A stretch of DNA of 64,000 nucleotides from Gemmobacter caeni (GTDB lineage: Bacteria > Pseudomonadota > Alphaproteobacteria > Rhodobacterales > Rhodobacteraceae), in NCBI RefSeq assembly GCF_003054195.1, contig NZ_QBKP01000006.1, forward strand, positions 124,001 through 188,000, read 5' to 3'. A program made the translations under genes and the position numbers. The number at the start of each line of letters is the position of its first letter. Positions within the stretch are counted from its first letter, which is position 1. Positions 55,907 through 64,000 of the stretch are shown here, in pieces. The notes under the pieces were generated by a model. That model was given only the letters and a program-made list of their open reading frames with translations. It ran no database searches and had not been told where the DNA came from.

Positions 55907-56956
55907 TCAGCCCTCACCCAGCCAGCGTGCCGGATTGACCTCGGCAATCTGGCGAAACAGCGTCTCGCCCAAACCAAAGCGCAACCGCACTGCAACGGCG
56001 CGCTCTGACAACGCCTCTTGCCGGGTCATGTAGAAATCCGATCCGAACAGCACGCGTTCGCGCAGGCGAGGATGCGCCATGAACAGCCGCAGGAAGGGCA
56101 GAAACGCCTCCGACTGGAACAACGTATAGGACACATCGGTCCACAGGTTCGGGAAATCACCGCTTTCGATCATCCCGCGCAGGGCGATCAGGAAGTTGCC
56201 GTCGCGCGCTGCCGGATCATAGGGGTCCAGCCCTTCGCCGATATACCGCTCCCAATCGCTTTGCCCGCCGAAATGCGCAAGATTCACCTGCATCTTCGGG
56301 AAGGCCCGCAGCACGGGCGTGAAAGCCATCGGATGCGACAGGCGATCCGCCTCGGCCCGGCTCAGCCGCCCCGTCACCCCGCCGCGCGAACAATGGCTGA
56401 CCACCGCCAGCCCGCGCGCGTTCAGCAACGGATAAACCTCACGCATCAGCACCGGATGATCGGGGGCATAGCCGATGCGGGGGTAAAGCTTCAGCCCGCG
56501 AAAGCCCAGATCCTCGATGCAGCGCCGCACCTCCGCCGCAGCGCCGGGCAGACGCGGGTCGCAAGCCGCGACGGGGAGGATCAGCCCCGGCCAGGCACGG
56601 GCCAGTGCCGCCAGCTCGTCGTGCTGCGCCCGCAGATCGGCAGTGACCCGCCCCTGCCCCAGCCCGGCCATCTGCATCGGCAAGACGACAAAGCGCGTGC
56701 CCGCCGGGTATTGCGCGATGAGGCGGTCAAAGATTTCCGCCTGCCCGCCTGCCTGCGCTTCGGCCTGAAAGCGATGCAGCCGCCCCAGCGCCGCCGCCGC
56801 GCGCTCCTGCCCCAGCACGCCCGCCCCGAGGGCAAGAGCGCGCAGCAGCCACGGCAGCCGCTTGAACGGCATCAGCAGAACATGCGGATAGCGGGCGGGG
56901 ATATGCCGCCCGGTGAAGGTGTGGACATGACAATTCGTGATGGCAAGGCGCGACAT
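55907..56956 (-). CDS. Amidohydrolase family 2 metal-dependent hydrolase
   Basis: The 349-aa TIM-barrel protein begins MSRLAITNCHVHTFTGRHIP with metal-binding H10 and H12. It has GLKLYPRIGYAPDHP, VSHCSRGG, NLAHFGGQSDW and VLFGSDFYM, as in the ACMSD-related amidohydrolases (decarboxylases or hydrolases). The substrate is unknown. The gene converges on the GntR gene with a 3-bp gap. ATG 56956 is the natural start. Confidence 0.82.
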   Translation of the reverse strand: MSRLAITNCHVHTFTGRHIPARYPHVLLMPFKRLPWLLRALALGAGVLGQERAAAALGRLHRFQAEAQAGGQAEIFDRLIAQYPAGTRFVVLPMQMAGLGQGRVTADLRAQHDELAALARAWPGLILPVAACDPRLPGAAAEVRRCIEDLGFRGLKLYPRIGYAPDHPVLMREVYPLLNARGLAVVSHCSRGGVTGRLSRAEADRLSHPMAFTPVLRAFPKMQVNLAHFGGQSDWERYIGEGLDPYDPAARDGNFLIALRGMIESGDFPNLWTDVSYTLFQSEAFLPFLRLFMAHPRLRERVLFGSDFYMTRQEALSERAVAVRLRFGLGETLFRQIAEVNPARWLGEG

Positions 56957-57036
56957 GCAGGCTCTCCGGTCGGATGACCGGCCAAGCCTGCCCACATGCC
57001 CGCAAAAACCCGGCTAAGGCAGCGCGCGTTGCGTCT

Positions 57037-57735
57037 TCAGCCCTGACGGCGGAAGGTCAGGTAATTCGGTGCGCGCCCTTCGCGCAGGGCCTTCTGCTCG
57101 TACCGGGTCGACAGCCAGTCCTCCCATGCCCCGCCCTCACCAGCCTGCCGGATCAGATCAAACCCGGCGGGCGGCACCTCCTCCAGTGTCTGACGGACAT
57201 AATCGGGAATGTCGGTCGCCACCCGGAACTCGGCCCCCGGCTGCATCACACGCGCCAGCGCCGACAGATAGCCCGGCGTCACGAAGCGCCGCCGGTGGTG
57301 CCGCGCCTTGGGCCATGGATCAGGGTAGTTGAGGAAACATTTCTCGACACAACTATCCGGCAGCACGTCGAACAGATCGCGCACATCCCCCGGATGGATA
57401 ACGAGATTATCCAGCCCCGCCTGCCGCACCTTGCCCAGCAGCATGGCGACACCGTTCACGAAAGGCTCGCAGCCGATAATGAACACGCCAGGATAGCGCG
57501 CGGCCATATGCACCAGATGCTCGCCGCCGCCAAAGCCGACCTCCAGCCAAAGCGGTCGCCCGCCGGTCAGTTTGGCAAGGTCCAGCGGGGTGCGGGCCGG
57601 ATTGTCGGCCCGCGTCACCCCCGACAGGCTGATGCGGCCCAGATCCTCGGCCAGATATTGCTTCTGGCTGGCACGCAACGTCTTGCCATGGGTCCGGCCG
57701 TAGAAATTGCGCCGCTCTGTTTCTTCCGTCATCAC
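57037..57735 (-). CDS. trmB: tRNA (guanine-N7-)-methyltransferase
   Basis: TrmB methylates G46 of tRNAs with SAM. The 232-aa product has the SAM site LEVGFGGGEHLVHMAAR, IGCEPFVNGVAMLL, and the signature LNYPDPWPKARHHRRRFV. Nothing else notable. Confidence 0.95.
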   Translation of the reverse strand: MMTEETERRNFYGRTHGKTLRASQKQYLAEDLGRISLSGVTRADNPARTPLDLAKLTGGRPLWLEVGFGGGEHLVHMAARYPGVFIIGCEPFVNGVAMLLGKVRQAGLDNLVIHPGDVRDLFDVLPDSCVEKCFLNYPDPWPKARHHRRRFVTPGYLSALARVMQPGAEFRVATDIPDYVRQTLEEVPPAGFDLIRQAGEGGAWEDWLSTRYEQKALREGRAPNYLTFRRQG

Positions 57736-57815
57736 CGGCCTCCTTCGGACGGCGGGGGCCTACCCCCCGGCACGGCGCCGGTCAAGCCGTTGCAGAGGGG
57801 CGTCTGCCATCTGCT

Positions 57816-58586
57816 TCAGGCCACACGCGACGGGATGCGCCCCTCGAACCAGCGGAAGCCCAGCACGATGATGCCGGTGATCGCCATATAGACCACCGCG
57901 AGCAAGAGCAGCGGTTCATAGGTGATGAAGGTGTCCTGCCGGACCCGGCTCGCGACGGCATAGATATCAACCACGGTGATGGTGGCAACCAGCGGTGTGG
58001 CCTTCAGTTGCAGCACCGTCTCGCCGCCGAGCGTCGGCAGCGCGCGGTGCAGCGCCTGCGGCAGCCAGATCCGGCGCAGGATGGTCAGGCGCGGCATACC
58101 CATGGCACGCGCGGCCTCCAGCTGCCCCTTCGGCACGCCCTTGAAGGCGCCGCGCATCACCTCGCCCTCATACCCTGCAAAGCTGAGCGTCAGGGCCAGC
58201 AGCCCGTAGGGCCAGGCCTGCCGCAGGATGGGCCAGAACTCGCTTTGCCGGATCCAGGGGATCGTCGGGAACAGCGACCCGAGGCCGTAATAAAGCAGCC
58301 AGAGTTGCAGCAGAAGCGGCGTGCCCCGGATCACCGTGCAGAAGGTGCGGGCAGGCCAGGCGAGGATGCGCGGCCCCACCGCCTGCGCCAGCCCCAGCGG
58401 GATGGCCAGCGCCATACCCAGCACGATGGAGGCCGCCAGCAGCCAGATCGTGCGCCAGATGCCCTGCGCCGCAAGGCCCAGATAATTTGGCACCCAGTCC
58501 CAGCGCAGGTTCAGCACCGACCAGACGACAATCACCAGCGCGATCAGCGCCATGACGATGCGATGCGGTTTCCAGAATGCCCTCAT
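57816..58586 (-). CDS. Amino acid ABC transporter permease (HisM type)
   Basis: This 256-aa membrane protein has about five helices and the EAA loop GAFKGVPKGQLEAARAMGMP. It starts MRAFWKPHRIVMAL at ATG 58586, overlapping the other permease by ATGA. It forms a heterodimeric channel with that permease in a polar or basic amino acid importer. Confidence 0.9.
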   Translation of the reverse strand: MRAFWKPHRIVMALIALVIVVWSVLNLRWDWVPNYLGLAAQGIWRTIWLLAASIVLGMALAIPLGLAQAVGPRILAWPARTFCTVIRGTPLLLQLWLLYYGLGSLFPTIPWIRQSEFWPILRQAWPYGLLALTLSFAGYEGEVMRGAFKGVPKGQLEAARAMGMPRLTILRRIWLPQALHRALPTLGGETVLQLKATPLVATITVVDIYAVASRVRQDTFITYEPLLLLAVVYMAITGIIVLGFRWFEGRIPSRVA

Positions 58587-59332
58587 CCGTGCAGCTCCGG
58601 CTGGCCACGGCGGGCACGGCGTTCCAGCCGGGCGAACAGCCAGCCCGAGCCGATGGAGAGGATCAGGTACAGCACCCCCGCCGCCATGAAGAAGGTGAAA
58701 TAGGCTTTCGTCGCACCGGCTGCCTGCCGGGTTTCCTGCGTCAGTTCGCCAAAGCCCACAACCGCCAGCAGCGCGGTGTCCTTGGTGGCCACCAGCCACA
58801 GGTTCGCCAGCCCCGGCAGCGCGTTCGAAAGCATCAGGGGCAGGGTCACGCGCCGGGCCAGCAGACCGGGTGGCATGCCCATGGCGCGGGCGGCCTCGAT
58901 CTGTCCAGCGGGCACCGCCTGAATGGCGCCGCGCAGCACCTCGGTCGCATAGGCGCCCTGCACCACGCCCAGAACGGCAATCCCGGCAGCAAGGCCGGAA
59001 ATCTGGATCCGGTCATAGCCAAAGGCGAGCAGCGTCTGGTTCACCGCATCGGTAACCGCATAGTAAAGTATGAGGATCAGCACCAGTTCCGGCACCGCCC
59101 GCACGACGGTCGTGTAGACCGCCAGCAGGTCGCGCAGCACCGGCCCGCCGTAAAGCTTGCCAAAGGCACCCAGCGTGCCGATCCCTATGCCAAGCCCGAA
59201 GGCCCCACAGGCGATAAGGATCGAATTCCACAAGCCACGCAGCAGGTTCGCCCCCCAACCGGGAGGCGAAAGTTGCAGAAGTTCAAACATGGAAGCCGCG
59301 CCTGCGGCCCCGACCAGCGCCGTCACGGCCAT
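58583..59332 (-). CDS. Amino acid ABC transporter permease (HisQ type)
   Basis: This 249-aa membrane protein contains WNSILIACGAFGLGIGIGTL and the EAA loop GAIQAVPAGQIEAARAMGMP. It overlaps the binding-protein stop by one base (TGATG) and the next permease start by four. It is part of the same importer. Confidence 0.9.
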   Translation of the reverse strand: MAVTALVGAAGAASMFELLQLSPPGWGANLLRGLWNSILIACGAFGLGIGIGTLGAFGKLYGGPVLRDLLAVYTTVVRAVPELVLILILYYAVTDAVNQTLLAFGYDRIQISGLAAGIAVLGVVQGAYATEVLRGAIQAVPAGQIEAARAMGMPPGLLARRVTLPLMLSNALPGLANLWLVATKDTALLAVVGFGELTQETRQAAGATKAYFTFFMAAGVLYLILSIGSGWLFARLERRARRGQPELHG

Positions 59333-60102
59333 CAGCCGCCGTAGATCGACGAGCTGAAGTAGGGTTTGGAGATTTCCTCATAGGTGCCATCCTCCAGCAC
59401 CTTGGCGATCCCGGCGTTGAACTTGGCCTTCAGCTCTTCGTCGCCCTTGCGCAGACCGACGCCGACGCCAAGGCCCAGAACATCCGGGTCATCCGCCACC
59501 GCGCCCTTGACCTCGCAGCAGGCCGCCCCTGCCTCGGATTTCAGGAAATCGTCCAGCGCAATGCTATCGGCCTGCGTGGCGTCGATCCGGCCCGCGACCA
59601 GATCCTGATTGGCCTCATCCTGGGTCTGGTACACCTTGATCTCGGCCACCGCGTCCTTGAAGTGTTTCTGCGCATACGCCTCGTGGATGGTCGAGACCTG
59701 CACGCCGAGGATCTTGCCTTTCAGCCCCTCGGCATCGGCGGTCATCGCATCGGCCTTCGGCCCGACGATCACGGTCGGGGTGTTGTAATACTTGTTCGAG
59801 AAGTCGATGGTCTTCATCCGTTCTTCGGTGATCGACATAGAGGCCATGATGGCGTCGATTTGACCGGCAGTCAGCGCGGGAATGATGCCGTCCCAGGCCA
59901 CCGGCACGATCTCGCATTCCATTTCGGCCGCCTTGCAGACTGCACCGATCATATCGACCTCCCAGCCGACCCACTTGCCCGAGGCATCGGGCGAGGCGAA
60001 CGGCGGATAGGGTTCGGCGGCGATGCCTACCTTCACCGGCGCGGCCATGGCAGCCCCGCCCATCATCAGCACCGCCGTCAGCGTCAGCGCGAGTTTTTTC
60101 AT
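59332..60102 (-). CDS. Periplasmic amino acid-binding protein of the ABC importer
   Basis: The 256-aa product has a signal peptide (MKKLALTLTAVLMMGGAAMA) and a family 3 solute-binding fold (EPYPPFASPDASGKWVGWEVD, AGQIDAIMASMSITEERMK). The pattern resembles lysine/arginine/ornithine-binding proteins, in keeping with the AruH/AruI-like genes nearby. It lies between the ATPase and the permeases. Confidence 0.9.
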   Translation of the reverse strand: MKKLALTLTAVLMMGGAAMAAPVKVGIAAEPYPPFASPDASGKWVGWEVDMIGAVCKAAEMECEIVPVAWDGIIPALTAGQIDAIMASMSITEERMKTIDFSNKYYNTPTVIVGPKADAMTADAEGLKGKILGVQVSTIHEAYAQKHFKDAVAEIKVYQTQDEANQDLVAGRIDATQADSIALDDFLKSEAGAACCEVKGAVADDPDVLGLGVGVGLRKGDEELKAKFNAGIAKVLEDGTYEEISKPYFSSSIYGG

Positions 60103-60138
60103 CTTGTTACCCCTTCTGTTGGATAATTTGGCGGCTCT

Positions 60139-60918
60139 TCAGGCCACGCTTTTCAGGAATTGCTGTAATCTTTCGGAACGCGGCGCGCCGAACAGCTGTT
60201 CAGGCGGGCCTTCCTCCTCGATCAGACCGTTGTGCAGGAAGACGACATGGCTGGCGACCTCCCGCGCGAATTTCATCTCATGCGTGACGAGGATCATGGT
60301 GCGCCCTTCGGCGGCCAGATCGCGGATCACTGCCAGAACCTCACCCACCAGTTCCGGGTCCAGCGCCGAAGTTGGTTCGTCAAACAGCATGGCACGCGGC
60401 TCCATGCACAGGGCGCGGGCGATTGCGGCGCGCTGCTGCTGTCCGCCCGACAGGAAAGCCGGATAGACGTCGGCCTTCGCCGAAAGCCCGACGCGCGCCA
60501 GCAGGCGTTCGGCGCGGGCAATCGCCTCGGCCTTCGGCACACCCAGCACATGTACCGGAACCTCGATCAGGTTTTCAAGAATCGTCCGGTGAGACCAAAG
60601 GTTGAATTGCTGGAACACCATGCCAAGGCTCTGGCGCAGCCGTTCGATCTGCTTTCGGTCAGCGGGGCTGCCATCTGGACGCATCGCCACAGCTTCATTG
60701 CCGATGATGATCTTGCCCGCGCTTGGCGTTTCCAGAAAGTTGATGCAGCGCAGCATGGTCGACTTCCCGGAACCGGAACCGCCGATCACCGCCACCACAT
60801 CGCCTTCGCGCGCCGCCAGCGAGACCCCTTTCAGCACCTCAAGCTGGCCGAAGGATTTGTGCAATCCTTCGATGCGGATTGCCTCGGGCCGGGGGACATC
60901 GCCATCTGGTCGCGTCAT
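60139..60918 (-). CDS. Amino acid ABC transporter ATP-binding protein (HisP type)
   Basis: This 259-aa ATPase has Walker A GGSGSGKST, the polar amino acid Q-loop FQQFNLWSHRTILEN, signature LSGGQQQRAAIARAL and Walker B AMLFDEPTSALD. ATG 60918 starts MTRPDGDVPRPEA. It is the first gene of the ABC operon, facing the TetR gene. Confidence 0.92.
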   Translation of the reverse strand: MTRPDGDVPRPEAIRIEGLHKSFGQLEVLKGVSLAAREGDVVAVIGGSGSGKSTMLRCINFLETPSAGKIIIGNEAVAMRPDGSPADRKQIERLRQSLGMVFQQFNLWSHRTILENLIEVPVHVLGVPKAEAIARAERLLARVGLSAKADVYPAFLSGGQQQRAAIARALCMEPRAMLFDEPTSALDPELVGEVLAVIRDLAAEGRTMILVTHEMKFAREVASHVVFLHNGLIEEEGPPEQLFGAPRSERLQQFLKSVA

Positions 60919-60962
60919 CGGAACTCCGTCACTGGGTGATTGCAGTAAGCCCCGATCCCTGT

Positions 60963-60982
60963 AATTATGCAAGTGTATAATT
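60963..60982. promoter_or_regulatory. Dyad AATTAT-N8-ATAATT between the ABC operon and the TetR gene
   Basis: A perfect 6-bp dyad with an 8-nt spacer lies nine bases before the TetR ATG and 45 bp before the ABC operon start. It is strikingly AT-rich for this genome. It is a good candidate for the TetR operator controlling both directions. Confidence 0.5.
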
Positions 60983-60991
60983 GAGGTGCCC

Positions 60992-61645
60992 ATGCAAGGC
61001 GAACGGCGCAAGTTCAGACGGGAGGGTGAGGAGCGGCGGCGCGATGCGCTGGTTTCCGCAGCCCTGGACCTGATATCCGAGGGCGGCCCTTCGGCCGCGA
61101 CTGTCCGCGCCATTGCCGAACGGGCAGGCGTTACGCCCGGCCTGATTCGTCACTATTTCCAGACGAAAGAGGAACTGACCCGCGAAGCCTATCGCGCGCT
61201 GATGCACCGGATGAGCAGCGAAAATGCCGCGGTGCTGGAGGCCGCGCCAGCCGATCCCATGGCCCGGCTGGCCGCCTTCGTCGCCGCCGCGCTGCGCCCG
61301 CCGGTGGTCGATCCGCGCAGCATGGGCCTTTGGGCCGGGTTTCTGCATCAGGTGCGCTCCGATCCCGCGATGGCCGCGATTCACGCCGAAACCTATCTGG
61401 GCTATCGCGACCTGCTGCAGGAACTCATCGCCGCCCTGCCGGGGCACAACGATCCTGCCCGGCTGCGCACACTCGCCATCGCCTGCAACGGCGTGATCGA
61501 CGGGCTGTGGCTGGAAGGCTGCGCCCTGCCGGAGGCTTTTGCGCCCGGCGAACTCGAACATATCGGGCTGGAAGCTGTCGGCGCCATTCTTGGTCTCGAC
61601 CTTGCCGCCAGCCTGCCCCCCGCCATGCCAGAGGAAACGCCATGA
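60992..61645 (+). CDS. TetR-family regulator (BetI-like)
   Basis: The 217-aa protein has an N-terminal TetR helix-turn-helix (RRDALVSAALDLISEGGPSAAT ... RAGVTPGLIRHYFQTKEELTREAY) and a BetI-type C-terminal ligand domain. GAGG sets ATG 60992; a GTG at 60986 is possible. It is coupled to the AruH-like gene by ATGA and divergent from the ABC operon, so it likely regulates uptake and catabolism of one amino acid. Confidence 0.87.
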   Translation: MQGERRKFRREGEERRRDALVSAALDLISEGGPSAATVRAIAERAGVTPGLIRHYFQTKEELTREAYRALMHRMSSENAAVLEAAPADPMARLAAFVAAALRPPVVDPRSMGLWAGFLHQVRSDPAMAAIHAETYLGYRDLLQELIAALPGHNDPARLRTLAIACNGVIDGLWLEGCALPEAFAPGELEHIGLEAVGAILGLDLAASLPPAMPEETP

Positions 61646-62829
61646 AATACGCCTCCGTCACCGAACGCCTCGCCGATCTGGGCGGCGCGAAATGGGAAAT
61701 CCACGCCCGCGCCCGCCGGATGAAAGCCGAAGGCACCGCCGTGCTGGAATTCACCATTGGCGAACCGGATGTGCCCTGCCCGCCCGAACTGATGGAAACC
61801 GCCGCGCGCGCCATGCTGTCGGGGCGCACCGGCTATTCCAATGGCCAGGGCGAGCCAGGGCTGCTGCGGGCGCTGGCCGCGCGCTATTCCATCCGGCGCG
61901 GGCGGCACATCGGCCCGGAACAGGTGATGTGCTTCCCGGGCACCCAGACCACGCTCTACGCCGTCTTCATGGCCATCGCCGAGGCAGGGGCTGAAGTCAT
62001 CGTTGGCGACCCGATGTATGCGACCTACGAAGGGCTGATCCGCGCCACAGGCGCCACGCCGGTTCCGGTGACGCTGCGCCCCGAACGCGGCTTCCGGCTC
62101 GATCCGGCCGATGTCGCGGCCGCCGTTACCCCGGACACGCGCGCGATTTTCCTCAACACCCCGCACAACCCCACCGGCGCCGTGCTAACGCGCGAGGACA
62201 TCGCTGCCATCAGCGAGGTTGCCCGCGCCCATGACCTGTGGATCGTGTCGGACGAGGTCTATGAGGATCTGGTGTTTGAAGGCGTTCACTTCACCTCGCC
62301 GCTCGATCTGGCCGAACTGGCAGACCGCAGCATCACCTGCGCCTCGATCTCCAAATCCCACGCGGCGCCCGGCTTCCGTTCGGGCTGGTGCGTCGGCCCT
62401 GCCGAGTTCTGCGCCCGCCTGCTGCCGCTGTCGGAAACCATGCTCTTCGGCAATCAGCCCTTCATTGCCGACATGACAACTCAGGCAGTCAGCCATCCCT
62501 CGCCGGTTGCCCCCGGCATGGCTGCGCGTTTCGCGGCCCGAGCCACCATGATCCACGACAAGCTGCATGGCACTGCGGGCCTGCGCGTCCATCGCCCCGA
62601 TGCGGGCATGTTCGCCCTGGTCGACGTGCGCGCCACCGGCCTTTCAGGCGAGGCCTTCGCGCAAAGCCTGCTCGATGCCGAACATGTCGCCGTCATGCCG
62701 GGCGAAAGCTTCGGCGCCGCGCTTTCCGGCTGGCTGCGCCTCGCGCTCACCCAACCCGACGCCGCTATTGCCGAAGGCTGCACCCGCATCGCCCGCCATG
62801 CGGCGCGCTTCCGCGCCGACGCCGCCTGA
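61642..62829 (+). CDS. Fold-type I PLP aminotransferase, arginine:pyruvate transaminase (AruH)-like
   Basis: The 395-aa enzyme has the class I signatures NTPHNPTGAVLT (N176), SDEVYEDLVFEG (D204) and the PLP lysine K238 in SISKSHAAPGFRSGW. Length and sequence resemble AruH from the arginine transaminase pathway, and the next gene resembles AruI, its decarboxylase partner. A different aspartate-type aminotransferase is possible. Confidence 0.8.
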   Translation: MKYASVTERLADLGGAKWEIHARARRMKAEGTAVLEFTIGEPDVPCPPELMETAARAMLSGRTGYSNGQGEPGLLRALAARYSIRRGRHIGPEQVMCFPGTQTTLYAVFMAIAEAGAEVIVGDPMYATYEGLIRATGATPVPVTLRPERGFRLDPADVAAAVTPDTRAIFLNTPHNPTGAVLTREDIAAISEVARAHDLWIVSDEVYEDLVFEGVHFTSPLDLAELADRSITCASISKSHAAPGFRSGWCVGPAEFCARLLPLSETMLFGNQPFIADMTTQAVSHPSPVAPGMAARFAARATMIHDKLHGTAGLRVHRPDAGMFALVDVRATGLSGEAFAQSLLDAEHVAVMPGESFGAALSGWLRLALTQPDAAIAEGCTRIARHAARFRADAA

Positions 62830-62857
62830 TTTCACCTTGGTCCAAATATCCCGGGGG
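62830..62857 (+). repeat. 3'-end dispersed motif, copy B
   Basis: Directly after the aminotransferase stop the DNA reads TTTCACCTTGG and then TCCAAATATCCCGGGGG. It is followed by GC hairpins (GCGCCGAAGGCGC; GGGGCAGCGCCCC). It matches copy A after DUF2948 at 23 of 27 positions by eye. Confidence 0.6.
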
Positions 62858-62912
62858 TGAGCGCCGAAGGCGCGAGGGGCAGCGCCCCTCCCCGCAGCAA
62901 ACGGAGCAGATC

Positions 62913-64000
62913 ATGCCTCTTTCCACCGGACAGGCGCTTGTTCAGGGCCTGAAACAGCGCGGCGTCGATTTGGTCTTCGGCATCCCCGGCGTCCATACGA
63001 TCGAGCTTTACCGTGGCCTTGCCGGTTCCGGCATCAGCCATGTCACGCCCCGCCACGAACAGGGCGCCGCCTTCATGGCGGATGGCTATGCCCGCGTCTC
63101 AGGCAAGCCCGGCGTGGCCTTCGTCATCACCGGCCCCGGACTGACCAATGCGCTGACCGCCATGGCACAGGCACGGGCCGATTCGGTGCCGATCCTTGTG
63201 ATCTCCGGCGTGAACCGGCGCGCAAGCCTTGGTGGCGGCTATGGCCTACTGCACGAACTGCCAGATCAGGCCGGGATGGTGCGCACACTCTGCCCCAGCT
63301 TCCAGATCACTGCGCCCGAGATGGTGGAGCCCGTGCTCGACCGCGCCTTCGCCGCTCTGACCTCGGGCCGGCCCGGCCCGGTGCATATCGAAGTGCCAAC
63401 CGATGTGATGCCACTGCCCGCCACAGCGCCGCGCCCGGCTCCTGCCGCGCGCCCGCTGTTACCGGAGCCCGAGGCGCTGGCCCTCGCCATCACCCGCCTT
63501 TCCGCCGCCACAACCCCGGTCATCCTTGCCGGTGGCGGCGCCCGGCGGGCCGAAGCGCCGTTGCGCGCGCTGGCCGAGGCGCTGGACGCTCCGGTGGTGC
63601 AGACCACCAATGCCCGCGGATTGATGCATGGCCATGCCCTGACCGTACCCGCCTCCCCCTCGCTCGACGCCACCCGAGCGCTGATCGCCGGGGCGGATCT
63701 GGTGCTGGCCGTCGGCACCGAGCTTGGTCCCACCGATTATGACATGTATGTGCGTGGCGGCCTGCCGGACCTTTCCGCCATGATCCGCATTGACCTCTGC
63801 CCCGACCAGCTCGCCCGGCACCCTGCCAGCCTGACCCTCGCCGCCGACGCCACCACAACGCTGGCCGAACTCGCCGCCGCCATCCCGCCGCGCAGGGGCG
63901 ATGGCGCCGGGCGGGCCGGTGCCACCCGTGATGCGGCAAGAGCCGAACTGGCAAGGCTGCATCCCGACATGCCGCATCAGCTTGCCATGCTGGAAGCCCT
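62913..64000 (+). CDS. Thiamine diphosphate-dependent decarboxylase, AruI-like (partial at window end)
   Basis: The first 362 codons of an acetolactate synthase-family enzyme are present; the C-terminal ThDP domain is beyond the window. MPLSTGQALVQGLKQRGVDL, FGIPGVHTIELYRGL, the catalytic E49 in PRHEQGAAFMADGYAR and VNRRASLGGGYGLLHELPDQ closely recall AruI, the 5-guanidino-2-oxopentanoate decarboxylase of arginine transamination. Other acetolactate synthase-like activities are possible. CGGAG sets ATG 62913. Confidence 0.82.
   Translation, partial: MPLSTGQALVQGLKQRGVDLVFGIPGVHTIELYRGLAGSGISHVTPRHEQGAAFMADGYARVSGKPGVAFVITGPGLTNALTAMAQARADSVPILVISGVNRRASLGGGYGLLHELPDQAGMVRTLCPSFQITAPEMVEPVLDRAFAALTSGRPGPVHIEVPTDVMPLPATAPRPAPAARPLLPEPEALALAITRLSAATTPVILAGGGARRAEAPLRALAEALDAPVVQTTNARGLMHGHALTVPASPSLDATRALIAGADLVLAVGTELGPTDYDMYVRGGLPDLSAMIRIDLCPDQLARHPASLTLAADATTTLAELAAAIPPRRGDGAGRAGATRDAARAELARLHPDMPHQLAMLEA

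Overview
The window is high-GC chromosomal DNA from an alphaproteobacterium, most likely order Rhodobacterales (Rhodobacteraceae). The evidence is the gene content and order: a murA-DUF2948 pair, the series aroA / cmk / rpsA / ihfB / lapA / trpF / trpB, the families DUF817, DUF2237 and DUF1049, a FnrL-type box (TTGAT-N4-ATCAA) and short-chain-fatty-acid-regulator-like TTTGCAAA boxes. The genus cannot be fixed from the sequence alone.

Region 1 (1-2345) is the edge of a Mu-like transposable element: a MuA-type DDE transposase, a BcepMu gp16-family protein and a divergent XRE repressor. Paired direct repeats lie between the divergent genes and again at the right boundary. Region 2 (2369-13161) is housekeeping and mixed: DUF2948, murA, a 59-aa basic protein, tRNA-Thr(GGT), a capsule-type glycosyltransferase, an RhlE-like RNA helicase, a CII-like regulator and thymidine kinase. 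The tdk gene follows a long folded leader that ends in a terminator just before the start codon. A DMT permease, an acyl-CoA synthetase, a frameshifted GNAT and a degenerate M48-like membrane protein follow.

Region 3 (13197-24741) holds a SPOR protein and a nucleoside salvage operon, cdd-deoA-deoB-add-upp, in which every junction is a 4-nt overlap. Next come maeB (malic enzyme fused to a phosphotransacetylase domain), prpE and nadK. The stretch before prpE is rich in TTTGC/GCAAA half-sites. Region 4 (24821-36159) carries glyA, DUF817, an esterase, a cytochrome b561, a small membrane protein under a perfect FnrL box, ychF, trpA, an ArsR regulator divergent from a NIPSNAP-monooxygenase pair, lldD behind a 13-bp inverted repeat, and an MFS transporter.

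Region 5 (36321-46422) has rplY and pth separated by about 4 kb that encode an RTX-type protein with five repeats of about 124 aa, a glycosyltransferase and a monooxygenase. A serine hydrolase, DUF2237, a membrane-anchored LuxR regulator, a PepSY-like protein, a secreted CxxC-repeat protein and trpB follow. Region 6 (46432-54343) is the trpF-lapA-ihfB-rpsA-cmk-aroA series, interrupted by a BLUF photoreceptor and a BchE-family radical SAM enzyme. Region 7 (54412-64000) has a TSUP permease with a GntR regulator, an amidohydrolase, trmB and a probable basic amino acid module: an ABC transporter, a divergent TetR regulator, an AruH-like aminotransferase and an AruI-like decarboxylase cut by the window end.

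The most interesting signals are the attenuator-like tdk leader, the repeated 3' motif found directly after stop codons, the Mu-like end repeats, the BLUF/BchE pair inside a housekeeping series, and several dyads placed over ribosome binding sites or between divergent genes.
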